Positions 19,148 to 28,864 of a stretch of DNA of 64,000 nt are shown piece by piece (the first letter of the stretch is position 1; each line of letters starts with the position of its first letter). Position numbers and translations under genes: made by a program. The notes under the pieces were generated by a model that did not search any database, was not told the origin of the DNA, and worked only from the letters and a program-made list of their open reading frames with translations. Source of the stretch: Litorimonas sp964511495 (lineage in GTDB: Bacteria; Pseudomonadota; Alphaproteobacteria; Caulobacterales; Maricaulaceae). Where the stretch lies: positions 1-64,000 of the forward strand of contig CAZEFT010000001.1 in the NCBI GenBank assembly GCA_964511495.1, given 5' to 3'.

Positions 19148-20265
19148 TGCGTGTTCTTCATATTATGTGGACCTTGGGCATTGGCGGCATTGAACGTCTT
19201 GTTCTGGATTTGGCCATAGCCCAAAAAGCGGAGGGCCATAGCCCGAGCGTTTTAGTGGGCCACGCTGAGGGTGGGTTAAAAGACGCTTTTGCCTCTGCCG
19301 ACATTCCGGTCCTCTCAGCCGATATCACACGCGGATTCCAACCTATCACGCAGAAAAAATCGACTGTTTTAACGGCAATGCGCGAAGCGGATGTCATTCA
19401 TATTCACGCCTATAACCCGTTCTTTGCCCGCTTGGCGCGTCACTCAAAAACGCCACTGCTTTACACCGATCATGGAAACAATGCTTTGGGTCGAAAGCGG
19501 AGCCTGACCGAACGCATTATTTTCCCTCTGCGGGACAAATTCATGTCCAGACAAGTGGACTTTTTATCCTTCAATTCGAAATTTACGCAGGACCAGGCCG
19601 CTAAACGCATGTCACTCAACCACGTTAAAAGTGGTGTTGTGTATAATGGCGTGGATATAAAGACCGATAACACTCCTCACCCTGCCCCGCTAACTTTGCC
19701 ATTTAACCCGAAAAAAACTTTTATCATCGGCACCACCACTCGTTTTGCAGGGTTTAAACGGGTCGACCGCTTGATTAAGGCCTTCGCCAAAATGGGAAAG
19801 TTTGAGGATACACGCCTGCTCTTGGTCGGTGATGGCCCTCTACGCGCAGATTATGAAACCTTGGCTTCGGAGCTGGGAGTCGCTGACCGGGTTATCTTCA
19901 CTGGTTTTCAAACGCCTGTAACGCCTTTTCAGGACGTTATAGATGTTTGCGCATTTCCGTCGGTCGGCGAACCTTTCGGATTGGTCGCCGTCGAGACCTT
20001 TGCCAAAGGCAAGCCAACTTTGGTGATGCGTGATGGCGGTGGTATTTTGGAAATCATCGAAGCCGTTGAACCTGCCGATGTGGCAAGCGATGTTGAATCC
20101 CTCGCGCAAAGGCTTATAGATTACCGCGAAATGTGGGTATCAGGGGCGCTACAAGATAAAACCCGAATATCCGCACGCAAAGCCAGAGCACAAGATTTCA
20201 ATATTGAGCAAATGACTCAGGCCTTTGACGTTATCTATCGCGAGATTTTAGGGACCCAGTCATAA
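19147..20265 (+). CDS. Glycosyltransferase family 4, copy 1
   Basis: A 372-residue GT-B-fold retaining glycosyltransferase. The N-terminal Rossmann domain starts LHIMWTLGIGGIERLVLDLA, with a Gly-rich acceptor loop. The C-terminal domain has GTTTRFAGFKRVDRLIKAF, LLLVGDGPLRADYE and the EX7E donor site EPFGLVAVE. It would add one sugar to the repeat unit from a nucleotide donor at the inner face of the membrane. Donor and acceptor cannot be read from sequence. Starts and stops overlap both neighbours (TAATG). Confidence 0.92.
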   Translation: MRVLHIMWTLGIGGIERLVLDLAIAQKAEGHSPSVLVGHAEGGLKDAFASADIPVLSADITRGFQPITQKKSTVLTAMREADVIHIHAYNPFFARLARHSKTPLLYTDHGNNALGRKRSLTERIIFPLRDKFMSRQVDFLSFNSKFTQDQAAKRMSLNHVKSGVVYNGVDIKTDNTPHPAPLTLPFNPKKTFIIGTTTRFAGFKRVDRLIKAFAKMGKFEDTRLLLVGDGPLRADYETLASELGVADRVIFTGFQTPVTPFQDVIDVCAFPSVGEPFGLVAVETFAKGKPTLVMRDGGGILEIIEAVEPADVASDVESLAQRLIDYREMWVSGALQDKTRISARKARAQDFNIEQMTQAFDVIYREILGTQS

Positions 20266-21011
20266 TGCTTAAATTACAGCAAAGAGGCGATAAGTTTTTC
20301 TATTCCATTTTGTGGAATCCAGTGGCGCGTGTTCTAAAGTTTGAAAACTTCTCTCGCTATGTCGCAGCCTTACCGCAAGGCGGAAAGGTTCTCGACTATG
20401 GTGCCGGCGATCGTCCGATGGAACCAATGCTAAAGACAAAATTCGACAGCTACCTAGCAGCGGATTATGCCCCTTCTAATGAAGCCCATACCAATCGCCC
20501 CGATATTTTCATCACTGATGATGGGTTGGACGTCGGGGACGAAACCATGGATTGCGTTGTTCTGACTGAAGTCTTGGAACATATCTACAAGCCCGTTGCG
20601 GCTCTGAAAGACATTCATCGCATATTAAAACCAGGAGGCTCTGTCATCGGAACCGTACCATTTGCCGTTGGCGAACATGAAGCCCCTTACGACTTTCATC
20701 GCTATACATCCTTCGCCCTGAGACAAATGTTTGAGGAGGCCGGATTTGAAGTCAAAGATCTGGAATATGTGGGTGATACGATAGGCGTTACAGCCGCTAA
20801 TTTCGCGAGAACATTCGGCATTGTGACCAAATTATTCTATAAATTAAAATTACCGCCTTTGGCCGCCCTTTATAATTTAATCATCCGGATCCCTGAATTG
20901 ATTTATTATGCGCTCGTTAAATTGGGACTAAATCCGGGTCGGGTTTCTTATTATAAAGCGAATCCTTTGGGGTTTACATTTTCTGCGACCAAGCCTGACG
21001 GCAAGATTTAG
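20265..21011 (+). CDS. Class I SAM-dependent methyltransferase 2
   Basis: A 248-residue methyltransferase. Motif I is VLDYGAGDRPMEPML, followed by a DxxD-type acidic strand end (LAADYAPSNEAH), CVVLTEVLEHIYKP and ILKPGGSVIGTVPF. The C-terminal third contains hydrophobic stretches near residues 195-235 that could associate with the membrane. Similar proteins occur in O-antigen clusters. Coupled by TAATG to the GT4 gene. Acceptor unknown, probably a sugar hydroxyl or carboxyl. Confidence 0.85.
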   Translation: MLKLQQRGDKFFYSILWNPVARVLKFENFSRYVAALPQGGKVLDYGAGDRPMEPMLKTKFDSYLAADYAPSNEAHTNRPDIFITDDGLDVGDETMDCVVLTEVLEHIYKPVAALKDIHRILKPGGSVIGTVPFAVGEHEAPYDFHRYTSFALRQMFEEAGFEVKDLEYVGDTIGVTAANFARTFGIVTKLFYKLKLPPLAALYNLIIRIPELIYYALVKLGLNPGRVSYYKANPLGFTFSATKPDGKI

Positions 21012-21021
21012 GCCTTAGACT

Positions 21022-22911
21022 ATGTGCGGCATTAACGGACTCTTCCCGCTTCGCGGACAAGCAATAGACAAGCCTGAAGCCTTGGTCGCGGAAATGAACC
21101 GTTTGGTTCGCCACCGTGGCCCGGACGATGAAGGTGTGTGGCTCGAACCGAAAGGTCGCGCCTGTCTGGGACAGGGACGACTGACCATTATTGAGCTTTC
21201 CGATTTGGGCCACCAGCCCATGATCTTAGAAGACGGCACAGCTATCGCCTTTAATGGTGAAATTTATAATTTCCGAGAATTAAAAACAACATTGCCGGAC
21301 TTTGACTTCAAGTCTGATTCTGACACTGAATTGCTCTTGGCGCTTTATCAAAAACATGGCCGCCGCTGCGTTGATTATCTGGTCGGTATGTTTGCCTTTG
21401 CCATTTGGGACCCGAAAGAAAAAGGTCTGTTCATTGCGCGTGACCATATCGGTAAAAAGCCGTTTTATTACACAACAACCAATAATTGTTTTGCCTTTGC
21501 CTCCGAATTACGCTCACTCTTTTCCTTACCGTGGATCAAGAGCGAGTTGGATGAAGAGAGCTTCTATCAATTTTTGACTTTCGGCTTTGTTGCACCGCCG
21601 CTGACGATGTTTGGCGGCATTAAAAAACTAGAGCCGGGTCATAGTCTTTGGGTGGACGAAAATGGCTGTTCAGAGCCTCTGCCGTTCTGGGCGATATCCT
21701 CCGTCGAAACGGCCAAAAATGAAGCCGAAGTTATTCAAGACCTGCAAGAGAAGTTATATCGTTCTGTCGATTTACGTATGGTCAGTGATGTCCCGATTGG
21801 TATTTTCTTAAGCGGCGGCGTCGACTCAACGGGCCTGGCTGTCATGATGCGCGAACGAACGGATGAGCCTATTCATTCTTTTTCTATCGGGTTTGAAGAT
21901 CAACCGGATTATGATGAGACGGCCTCCGCTCGCGCAACGGCTGAAAAACTTGGATTTGTCCATCATGAATATACCGTCACGCGGCAGGATATGCGCGATA
22001 TGATGGGAACCATCGTCGAAGTTTTTGATGAACCTTTGGCAGACCCCACCGTTATTCCGATTTATTTCCTTTCACAAATTGCCCATGAACACGGCATTAA
22101 AGTGATTTTGACCGGGGACGGTCCGGACGAACTTCTTCTCGGATACAGAAATTGGGCGAAATATATCAAACTCTATCCTACCTATAATAAAATCAAATCG
22201 CTTCCACGCCCGATACGACATGTACTCACAACACTGGCGGAACCTTTTGTGAAATCCGCCCGCAATAAAGAAGTTTTACAGCGTGCCAAGCTTGGACAAG
22301 AATTATTTTGGGGGAGCGCACCAAGCTTTCGAGAAAGCGAAAAAGAAGCCTTATTGTCTCCGGACTTCAGAGAGCGTGCCAAAGACTGGGACTGTCATTC
22401 TGTTGTCGCCAATATTCGCAAGAAATATGATGCCGCCTTTGCGGGTCTAAACTCTGATGAAAATTGGATGTCCTTTATCGGCTTGCAATTTGTTATCCCC
22501 TATTTTTATCTCCATCGTGCAGACCGTCTGGGCATGCGCCATGGCGTCGAATTACGCGCGCCTTATCTGGATTATGATTTTTCTCAATATGCACTCTCGC
22601 TTGATCCGAGTTTGAAGCTCAAAAATGGCGAGCCCAAATATATTCTGAAGAAAGCTTTTGAGCCGATTGTTTCTGACGAGGTCCTTTATCGTAAGAAAAT
22701 GGGCTTTTGTGTACCACTTCAGGAATGGGGTGCGGAAATCATGATTGATACAATTCTGGAAGAATTACCCAAATTTACGGCCCGATTTAACCTGTTTAAT
22801 GAAGCCGCCATTCTTGAGCAGGTCGAACAATTCCGCGCGGGCGACAGTAATCTGACCAGTAATATCTGGACTCTCTATTTTCTCCTAGTGTGGGTGAAGA
22901 AGTGGGTGTAA
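21022..22911 (+). CDS. Glutamine-hydrolysing asparagine synthase homologue, copy 1
   Basis: A 629-residue AsnB-family amidotransferase. Met1 is followed by the nucleophile Cys2 (CGINGLF) that releases ammonia from glutamine. The synthetase domain has LSGGVDSTG near residues 262-270 (ATP pyrophosphatase loop) and GDGPDELLLGY. Length suits the family. In surface-polysaccharide loci, AsnB homologues are thought to amidate uronic acid carboxyls; with Ugd, the UDP-GlcA epimerase and the UDP-HexNAc dehydrogenase in the locus, a uronamide product is a reasonable inference. A paralogue lies at 28865, and the two are not close in sequence. Confidence 0.9.
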   Translation: MCGINGLFPLRGQAIDKPEALVAEMNRLVRHRGPDDEGVWLEPKGRACLGQGRLTIIELSDLGHQPMILEDGTAIAFNGEIYNFRELKTTLPDFDFKSDSDTELLLALYQKHGRRCVDYLVGMFAFAIWDPKEKGLFIARDHIGKKPFYYTTTNNCFAFASELRSLFSLPWIKSELDEESFYQFLTFGFVAPPLTMFGGIKKLEPGHSLWVDENGCSEPLPFWAISSVETAKNEAEVIQDLQEKLYRSVDLRMVSDVPIGIFLSGGVDSTGLAVMMRERTDEPIHSFSIGFEDQPDYDETASARATAEKLGFVHHEYTVTRQDMRDMMGTIVEVFDEPLADPTVIPIYFLSQIAHEHGIKVILTGDGPDELLLGYRNWAKYIKLYPTYNKIKSLPRPIRHVLTTLAEPFVKSARNKEVLQRAKLGQELFWGSAPSFRESEKEALLSPDFRERAKDWDCHSVVANIRKKYDAAFAGLNSDENWMSFIGLQFVIPYFYLHRADRLGMRHGVELRAPYLDYDFSQYALSLDPSLKLKNGEPKYILKKAFEPIVSDEVLYRKKMGFCVPLQEWGAEIMIDTILEELPKFTARFNLFNEAAILEQVEQFRAGDSNLTSNIWTLYFLLVWVKKWV

Positions 22912-22977
22912 AGAACTGCTGATTTTGGGCGCAGAACGCGCCATAATATGAAAAACAGGATTCCTTAGGGGTGCATA

Positions 22978-24129
22978 ATGAGAAAACGCGTATTAGAGAC
23001 TTTGATCTGTCCAAACACAGGCAGTGATACATTTGAAATTTTTGCGGTTGAATTGACCCGCGGCGATGAAACAGTTGCCAATGTTAAGTTTAAAGACATT
23101 CTGGATACAGATGATGTTAAAGAAGGTGTGATTGCTAATATCAAAGGCAATATGACTTATCCGATTTCTGACTATGTCGGTAGTGTTCTGTCAGACGAGG
23201 ACGCACATCAAGGTCATTATAACGAGTTACTAAACCGCTTGTCTGAATCTTGCCCTGCAGCCTATAAAAAAGCGATTAAAGCCAATTTGGAACGCTTGGC
23301 CTCAGCGAAAAGCACCCATGATGGTGAATGGAACCGTGAAGAGATGGAATATTATGATGCCGACGTTGCAACCGTCGAAAAGCGTCGGGAATTCTTGGAA
23401 ACCATCCGCAAGAAGCCACTTTGGCATATCTTTATAGAGCGTAAGCGCCATTTAATGGACCGCGTAACCCTAAAAGAGGGTGTAAATGTTTTAGAAATCG
23501 GCTGCGGCAATGCCCGGACGATGGCTAAAATTGCACCGCCTTCTGAAAAAGGCTTCGCCTATACGGGGATTGATATTGCTTGGAAACGATTAGTGCTTGC
23601 CAAACAAGTCATGCCCTCTGGTGATTTTTTGCAAGCCAGTGCTTTGAACCTACCATTTAAAGAAAACGCATTTGATGTTTCTGTCGCCTTCGGTTCTATT
23701 CACCATTTACCCAATCGGGAAAGTGGTTTCATGGAAGCTATCCGCATTACAAAAGAAACCGGACATATTCTCATTAATGAGCCCATTGATAAGCCTCAAT
23801 TTATTGATGAAGATAAGCACCCTAAATTACGCAGTCTCATTGAAGAATATGAGCATTCCGAGCATGATAATGATATCAATGTGGAAGAGTTTCACCAGAT
23901 TATTGCCCGCGAAAATCTCGATTTGCAGCATGAATATTTTAATGGCTCCGTACTTCGGACATTAATGACATTTGGTTGGATCAAAAAAATTCCAGTCTAT
24001 TCTACAGAAACATGGTGGCGCTTCCTAATCTGGCTTGATCGAGGCTTCATCAAGCTTTTCTGTCGCAAACACAGCGTATTGGGACCAAGCGGTGCCTATA
24101 TGGTTATTCAAAAGCCAAAGAAAAACTAA
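22978..24129 (+). CDS. SAM-dependent methyltransferase 3 with Trm112-like N-terminus
   Basis: A 383-residue protein. The first about 65 residues (TLICPNTGSDTFEIFAVE ... YPISDYV) resemble a Trm112-type zinc-ribbon-like domain with cysteines largely lost. The catalytic domain follows: LEIGCGNARTMAKIA (near 179-193), TGIDIAWKRL, and VAFGSIHHLPN. A C-terminal segment (near 330-380) is hydrophobic and aromatic. It probably methylates a glycan precursor. The 66-bp gap upstream is one of the larger ones in the operon; it holds no gene. Confidence 0.83.
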   Translation: MRKRVLETLICPNTGSDTFEIFAVELTRGDETVANVKFKDILDTDDVKEGVIANIKGNMTYPISDYVGSVLSDEDAHQGHYNELLNRLSESCPAAYKKAIKANLERLASAKSTHDGEWNREEMEYYDADVATVEKRREFLETIRKKPLWHIFIERKRHLMDRVTLKEGVNVLEIGCGNARTMAKIAPPSEKGFAYTGIDIAWKRLVLAKQVMPSGDFLQASALNLPFKENAFDVSVAFGSIHHLPNRESGFMEAIRITKETGHILINEPIDKPQFIDEDKHPKLRSLIEEYEHSEHDNDINVEEFHQIIARENLDLQHEYFNGSVLRTLMTFGWIKKIPVYSTETWWRFLIWLDRGFIKLFCRKHSVLGPSGAYMVIQKPKKN

Positions 24130-24162
24130 AAACGGGGCTGCCTTAATCGGCAGTTCAAACCT

Positions 24163-25488
24163 ATGCTCATACTCCTTGGCATAATTTTATTGACCGTTTC
24201 GACAGTCTTGCTCATCGCCCGTCCTTATTACGGGTTTTTGATGATTATTATGTCCAAGCCGATCATTGATATGACATGGCAGTTCCGCCCGGGCGGTTTC
24301 AGTTTGATTCAAATGGCATCGGTTATTTTACCGGTGTTGTTGTTGCCTCGCCTGCTGCAAAGCGCCTATTGGAAAGACCCTAAACACAGGGTCTGGATGG
24401 TGCTTGGCATAATGGTCTTCATCGGGCAATTTATTCCCTCTATCGTCAGTCTTTTGCAAGATACGATAGCGGGGTTTGACTCGATTTTCCGTTCTTTAAA
24501 TGTTTTCCTTGCATTCCTTATGATTCCGGCCTTCGCCACGAATGATAAACGGCTGAAACAAATTCTTATCGCCTTCATTATTGCCGGATTAGCACCATTG
24601 GCTGTGTCGATTTACAGTGAGTTAACAGGTACAGTGTGGCGGGTTCGAACAACAATCGGCTTGGAAAGAAATATCGGTCTTTATCACAATGCCGTTTCTA
24701 TCCGGCACTTTGGCTTACAATCCATTCTCGTCAGTTTGATGTACCTGCAATTATTTACACCTAAAAAACTTATTATTAAATTGGCGCTATTCACCTATTT
24801 GTTGCTCAGCACCTATATGCTTTATCGAGGCTACACGCGAGGGGGCATGGCCACACTCGCTTTGTGGGCCATTATCTGGGTGATTGTTTACAGAAAACTT
24901 CACTGGGGGCTTATTACAGCAGCAGGACTTGTTGCCGTGGATGTCTATACCAAAGGTGCTTTATCAACGGAAGTCATTCAACTCTTCAGTAAAGAGGTAG
25001 ATTTCTACGAAGGCGGTTTCACAGATAACAGAAAAATTCTGAACGGGCGCATCGGAATTTGGCAAGAAGATATTCACGTCTGGGCTGAACAAAATCGCAT
25101 TAATCAATTTTTTGGCGGATATTACACAGGTCTGGGCACCCATAATGAATTTCTTCGTTCCCTTTTGGGGAATGGCTTGTTCGGCTTAGCCCTTTATACA
25201 GTATCAATTGTCTCAATTGGCCTATGGAGTGCCGCCAAATTGCTCTCAGGTGACGCGGCTCGATATGCGATTTTTGCCGTGATGATTATGGCCATGTATG
25301 CGGTAGAAGCCGCTGGTGCCACCCCTGGTGCTTTCCCGCAATATCAGTGGTTTGTTTTTGGCTTTATCGGAACATTCCTTCTCAATGCGCGGCGTCTAGG
25401 TGACAATCAAGCGGAGAGACGCCCGCGGCGAGAGCCCAACCAAATGATCAATATTGCGGATTACGGCCCCGTCCCGGGACGCCCTTAA
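24163..25488 (+). CDS. O-antigen polymerase-like membrane protein (Wzy/ligase superfamily)
   Basis: A 441-residue polytopic membrane protein with about 10-12 hydrophobic segments. A large periplasmic loop precedes GTHNEFLRSLLGNGLFGLALY, the His-containing motif of the Wzy_C/O-antigen ligase superfamily. Position inside the repeat-unit operon favours a polymerase role, while the second superfamily member at 33062 looks more like a ligase. The C-terminus is a short basic tail. The Wzy assignment is inferred from context; the two activities cannot be told apart by motif alone. Confidence 0.8.
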   Translation: MLILLGIILLTVSTVLLIARPYYGFLMIIMSKPIIDMTWQFRPGGFSLIQMASVILPVLLLPRLLQSAYWKDPKHRVWMVLGIMVFIGQFIPSIVSLLQDTIAGFDSIFRSLNVFLAFLMIPAFATNDKRLKQILIAFIIAGLAPLAVSIYSELTGTVWRVRTTIGLERNIGLYHNAVSIRHFGLQSILVSLMYLQLFTPKKLIIKLALFTYLLLSTYMLYRGYTRGGMATLALWAIIWVIVYRKLHWGLITAAGLVAVDVYTKGALSTEVIQLFSKEVDFYEGGFTDNRKILNGRIGIWQEDIHVWAEQNRINQFFGGYYTGLGTHNEFLRSLLGNGLFGLALYTVSIVSIGLWSAAKLLSGDAARYAIFAVMIMAMYAVEAAGATPGAFPQYQWFVFGFIGTFLLNARRLGDNQAERRPRREPNQMINIADYGPVPGRP

Positions 25489-25521
25489 TCTTTCATAGGT
25501 TAAGCCTGAGGGCCGATTATC

Positions 25522-26673
25522 ATGAGCAGCGAAACCAATAAAGCGGGGAAAGGCAGAACGAGTGATAAAGCTGTCACACGCGTTCTTTGGATTTCACCCA
25601 ATCTCAATCATTATAAGAAGCGATTATTAGACCATTTATCACGCCACTCACAGATTGAGCTTCATGTGATCGTTGGTGATATGGTGACAGACATGGGACA
25701 TCGCCATGACAGTGAAGAAAGCCATTTCCACACAATAAAAGCTAAAGCCAGTAAGAAGAATTTTTCCTGGCATTGGCAGAGTTACGCCCTGCTGTGGAAA
25801 GAGATAGTGTCGGGTCGTTCTGACACCGTCCTCTTTCCCTTGGAGAAAAAACTCCTGCCCTTACTCATATGGGTGAAAATACTCACCCTATTCAGGCATG
25901 TTCGTCTTATCAGCTATAATCATCCCATCATGCCTATGCGCTTATGGAAAAAATATGGGTTTGATAAATGGATTACGAAGCAATTATTCAGGCTCTATCA
26001 GGGTATCGTTTTTTACACTAAAACCGCTAAAGAGTGGGCCGTCGACAATCAGATGGTTCCAAAAGACCGAGCTTTCTTTGCTAATAACACTTTGGATACA
26101 CAGAGAATTTCAGAGCACGCAAATAAAACACCAAACCTCAATCGCCCTTTCCAATTATTATTCATCGGAAGGCTTATCCCGACGAAGCGGGTAGACCTCG
26201 CCGTCGCTTATTTTGAAACCCTGCAACAATCTTATCCTGACATTGCACTGACGATTATCGGTGACGGGCCTTTATCCGACATTGCTCAAGAGGCCGCGCA
26301 GAACAATCAGAACATCACTTGGTTGGGAGCAGTGACCGAAGAAGCCCTAATTGCCCCGGCCATGAACCAAGCCCACGCCGTCTTTATTCCAGGAGAGACG
26401 GGTTTGTCCGTGGTTCATGCTTTTGCTTATGGGAAACCTTACTTCACCTTGGATTTGCCGTCACTCATTCACGGGCCGGAGCTCAGCTATTTGGAGTCAG
26501 GCAAGAACGGGCTTCTCCTATCAGGCGAAAAAGCTCAAGACTGTGAACATATATTGAACTTAATAACCGACGAAACGCGATATAAGGCACACTGTTTGGC
26601 AGCCAGAGAAAAAGCAGACTATCTCTCTATTGATAACTGGCGTGACCAAATGGTCAGTGCTATAGCCCCGTAA
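25522..26673 (+). CDS. Glycosyltransferase family 4, copy 2 (atypical donor site)
   Basis: A 383-residue GT-B protein. Visible elements are RVLWISPNLNHYKKRLLDHL at the N-terminus and GRLIPTKRVDLAVAYFE plus LTIIGDGPLSD in the C-terminal domain. The usual EX7E is altered: PGETGLSVVHAFAYGKP keeps the first Glu, but the residue eight positions later is Ala. GT4 members with a replaced second Glu exist, so activity is likely but the donor site is unusual. In the operon between the polymerase-like gene and methyltransferase 4. Sugar specificity unknown. Confidence 0.83.
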   Translation: MSSETNKAGKGRTSDKAVTRVLWISPNLNHYKKRLLDHLSRHSQIELHVIVGDMVTDMGHRHDSEESHFHTIKAKASKKNFSWHWQSYALLWKEIVSGRSDTVLFPLEKKLLPLLIWVKILTLFRHVRLISYNHPIMPMRLWKKYGFDKWITKQLFRLYQGIVFYTKTAKEWAVDNQMVPKDRAFFANNTLDTQRISEHANKTPNLNRPFQLLFIGRLIPTKRVDLAVAYFETLQQSYPDIALTIIGDGPLSDIAQEAAQNNQNITWLGAVTEEALIAPAMNQAHAVFIPGETGLSVVHAFAYGKPYFTLDLPSLIHGPELSYLESGKNGLLLSGEKAQDCEHILNLITDETRYKAHCLAAREKADYLSIDNWRDQMVSAIAP

Positions 26674-26708
26674 AATCTGACCTAGGCGCAAGGTGAAAGA
26701 CAAAGACC

Positions 26709-27602
26709 ATGGATAATAACGAGACAATTCTATCAAAGACACCTCTGTCTAATCACACAGTTGAAGAAGTGCATGACTTCTGGGATGACAATGTCTGCGG
26801 CGAGCATTTTATTAATCCGAGCGTAGAGAGACAGACGCCTGAGTTTTTCGCGGCCTATCGTCAATTCCGTTATGATAAAGAACATCACCTTGATCATATT
26901 GTGGATTGGGAAAGCGCCAAAGGTAAAGATGTTTTAGAAATCGGATTGGGCTTGGGCGCAGATGCCACCCGTTGGGCCGAACACGCCAAGAGCTTTACAG
27001 GCGTTGATCTGACCCCAATGGCCGCTGAATCAACACAAAGGCATCTAAATATTCGGGGCTTTTCTGGAAAGACTCATGTCGGCAATGCGGAGTCACTTCC
27101 TTTCGAGGATGAACAATTTGATTTTGTGTCTTCTCATGGTGTGTTGCATCATACGCCGGATACGCTTCAGACTTTGAAAGAAGTTAATCGCGTTATTCGC
27201 CCCAATGGTGAGTTTATGGTGATGTTCTACGCCAAAAACTCCTTTAATTATTGGGTTAGAATTCAAGGCCTCATGCGCTTGCGTTTCGCACTGGCCAGAA
27301 TCAAAGCCAAATTGAGCATGACATTGAAAGAGCCTTGGAAAGAGCATTACGAAAATTATAAAGCCCGTGGGCGCGACTATATTAGTTGGAATACTTGGCC
27401 GCATCACTGTACCGACGGTCCGGGATGTGAAATCGCCTATATCCGCACATTCAATGAGATGAAGACAATGTTAGAGACTGCTGGTTTCTCGGTGGAACGG
27501 GCGCGTAAAGCTCACTTCCCTGTAGGCCTTCCTAAAAAATTCGAGAGGTTCCTCGCACGTTATTTGGGCTTTTATCAGTTTATCTGGTGCCGCAAAAACT
27601 AA
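26709..27602 (+). CDS. Class I SAM-dependent methyltransferase 4
   Basis: A 297-residue methyltransferase. Near residue 26 is HDFWDDNVCGEHF, seen in methyltransferases of polysaccharide loci; motif I is LEIGLGLGADATRWAEH; then TGVDLTPMA and VSSHGVLHHTPDT; then VIRPNGEFMVMFY. The C-terminal helices contain SFNYWVRIQGLMRLR, possibly membrane-associated. It is one of four methyltransferases in the operon and not a recent duplicate of the others. The acceptor is unknown. Confidence 0.85.
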   Translation: MDNNETILSKTPLSNHTVEEVHDFWDDNVCGEHFINPSVERQTPEFFAAYRQFRYDKEHHLDHIVDWESAKGKDVLEIGLGLGADATRWAEHAKSFTGVDLTPMAAESTQRHLNIRGFSGKTHVGNAESLPFEDEQFDFVSSHGVLHHTPDTLQTLKEVNRVIRPNGEFMVMFYAKNSFNYWVRIQGLMRLRFALARIKAKLSMTLKEPWKEHYENYKARGRDYISWNTWPHHCTDGPGCEIAYIRTFNEMKTMLETAGFSVERARKAHFPVGLPKKFERFLARYLGFYQFIWCRKN

Positions 27603-27637
27603 TCGTTCGGTTCACCGAATATTAGGCGAATATTCTC

Positions 27638-28801
27638 ATGACAAAAAAGCTGAAAGCGCTTGTGATTGGCCCTTATCCGCCGCCCTATTCAGGGCCGGAA
27701 ATGGCGATTAAAATGCTTTTGGACTCACCTCTAAAAAAGGAGGTTGATCTCGCTTTTCTTTCAACCAATGTCCGGAAACATAATACGAATAAAGGACGCC
27801 CCGGACTGGCCATGCTTTGGGCCTTTATTGTTTTTGTCATGCGCTTGATAAAAAGTCTCATCGTGACCCGCCCAAAGGTTGTCTATTATTTTGTCACCGC
27901 GACAAAATTAGGGTGGCTAGGCCGCGATGTGTGGTGCATCGCGATTTCGCGCTTATTCGGCGCAAAAGTCATTACCCATATGCGAGCAGGTCATTTCAAA
28001 AATCGTCTCGAAAATGCACGAAAGTTCGAGATTGCTATCATTCGTTGGGCTTGCCACCGTGTGAGTTGGAGCCTCGTTCAAGCCCCATCTTTAGCCAATC
28101 AGTTTGAAGGGCTCGCTCCTGCTGAACGCATTGCTGTCTGCCCCAATATGATTGATATTGGCAAATATGCAGCGGTTCCTCCCAAAGACTATAATAAAGG
28201 CGAAATCCTGTTTTTAGGGCATTTATCCGAAGCCAAGGGCTATTGTGAATTACTGAAAGTCATTCCTGGGATTGCTGAAAAGTTTCCTCATACGAAATTT
28301 AAATTTGCTGGGGCGAAACTAAAAAAAGAAACGAACGTCCTCCATAATCAAGCCACAGGCGAACCCTTACCCGATGAAAACCCAGAAGCACTATATGCTG
28401 AGCTCATCAAAGGCCAGTTTGACAATCACTATGATTACGTCGGCATTTTGGACGAACCCGCAAAGATAGAAGCCTTGAAGCAGTGTGACTTCTTGGTTTT
28501 ACCGTCTTATTCTGAAGGTTTTTCCATGGCTGTCTTGGAAGCCATGTCTATGGGCAAGCCTGTTGTCTGCACAGCCGTGGGCGCAATGCGCGACTTTGTG
28601 ATCACGGGAAAAAATGGTGAAGTGTTCATGCCGGGTGATACAGCGGCCTTGTCCAAAGCCTTGGAGAAACTGCTTTCAGACACGACCTACCGTGAGAAAG
28701 TGGCAGAGTATAATGCCGCTTACGTTCGCGAAAATTTCAGTCAGGCCGTCATCGCCAAAAAATTGGGTGATTATATGACTTCTGCTGTTCATTCGAGTTA
28801 A
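27638..28801 (+). CDS. Glycosyltransferase family 4, copy 3
   Basis: A 387-residue GT-B glycosyltransferase. The N-terminus KALVIGPYPPPYSGPEMAIK is the acceptor-domain Gly-rich loop; LFLGHLSEAKGYCELL opens the donor domain and PSYSEGFSMAVLEAMSMGKP carries a canonical EX7E. An insert near 225-260 (KKETNVLHNQATGEPLPDE) lengthens the donor domain. It would add one sugar of the repeat unit. Donor and linkage not deducible. Confidence 0.9.
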   Translation: MTKKLKALVIGPYPPPYSGPEMAIKMLLDSPLKKEVDLAFLSTNVRKHNTNKGRPGLAMLWAFIVFVMRLIKSLIVTRPKVVYYFVTATKLGWLGRDVWCIAISRLFGAKVITHMRAGHFKNRLENARKFEIAIIRWACHRVSWSLVQAPSLANQFEGLAPAERIAVCPNMIDIGKYAAVPPKDYNKGEILFLGHLSEAKGYCELLKVIPGIAEKFPHTKFKFAGAKLKKETNVLHNQATGEPLPDENPEALYAELIKGQFDNHYDYVGILDEPAKIEALKQCDFLVLPSYSEGFSMAVLEAMSMGKPVVCTAVGAMRDFVITGKNGEVFMPGDTAALSKALEKLLSDTTYREKVAEYNAAYVRENFSQAVIAKKLGDYMTSAVHSS

Positions 28802-28864
28802 TCTAGCGCATATAGCAGCGCAACAAACTCTCAAAATTCACTCGAAAGCTTCAGGGGCCGAAGA

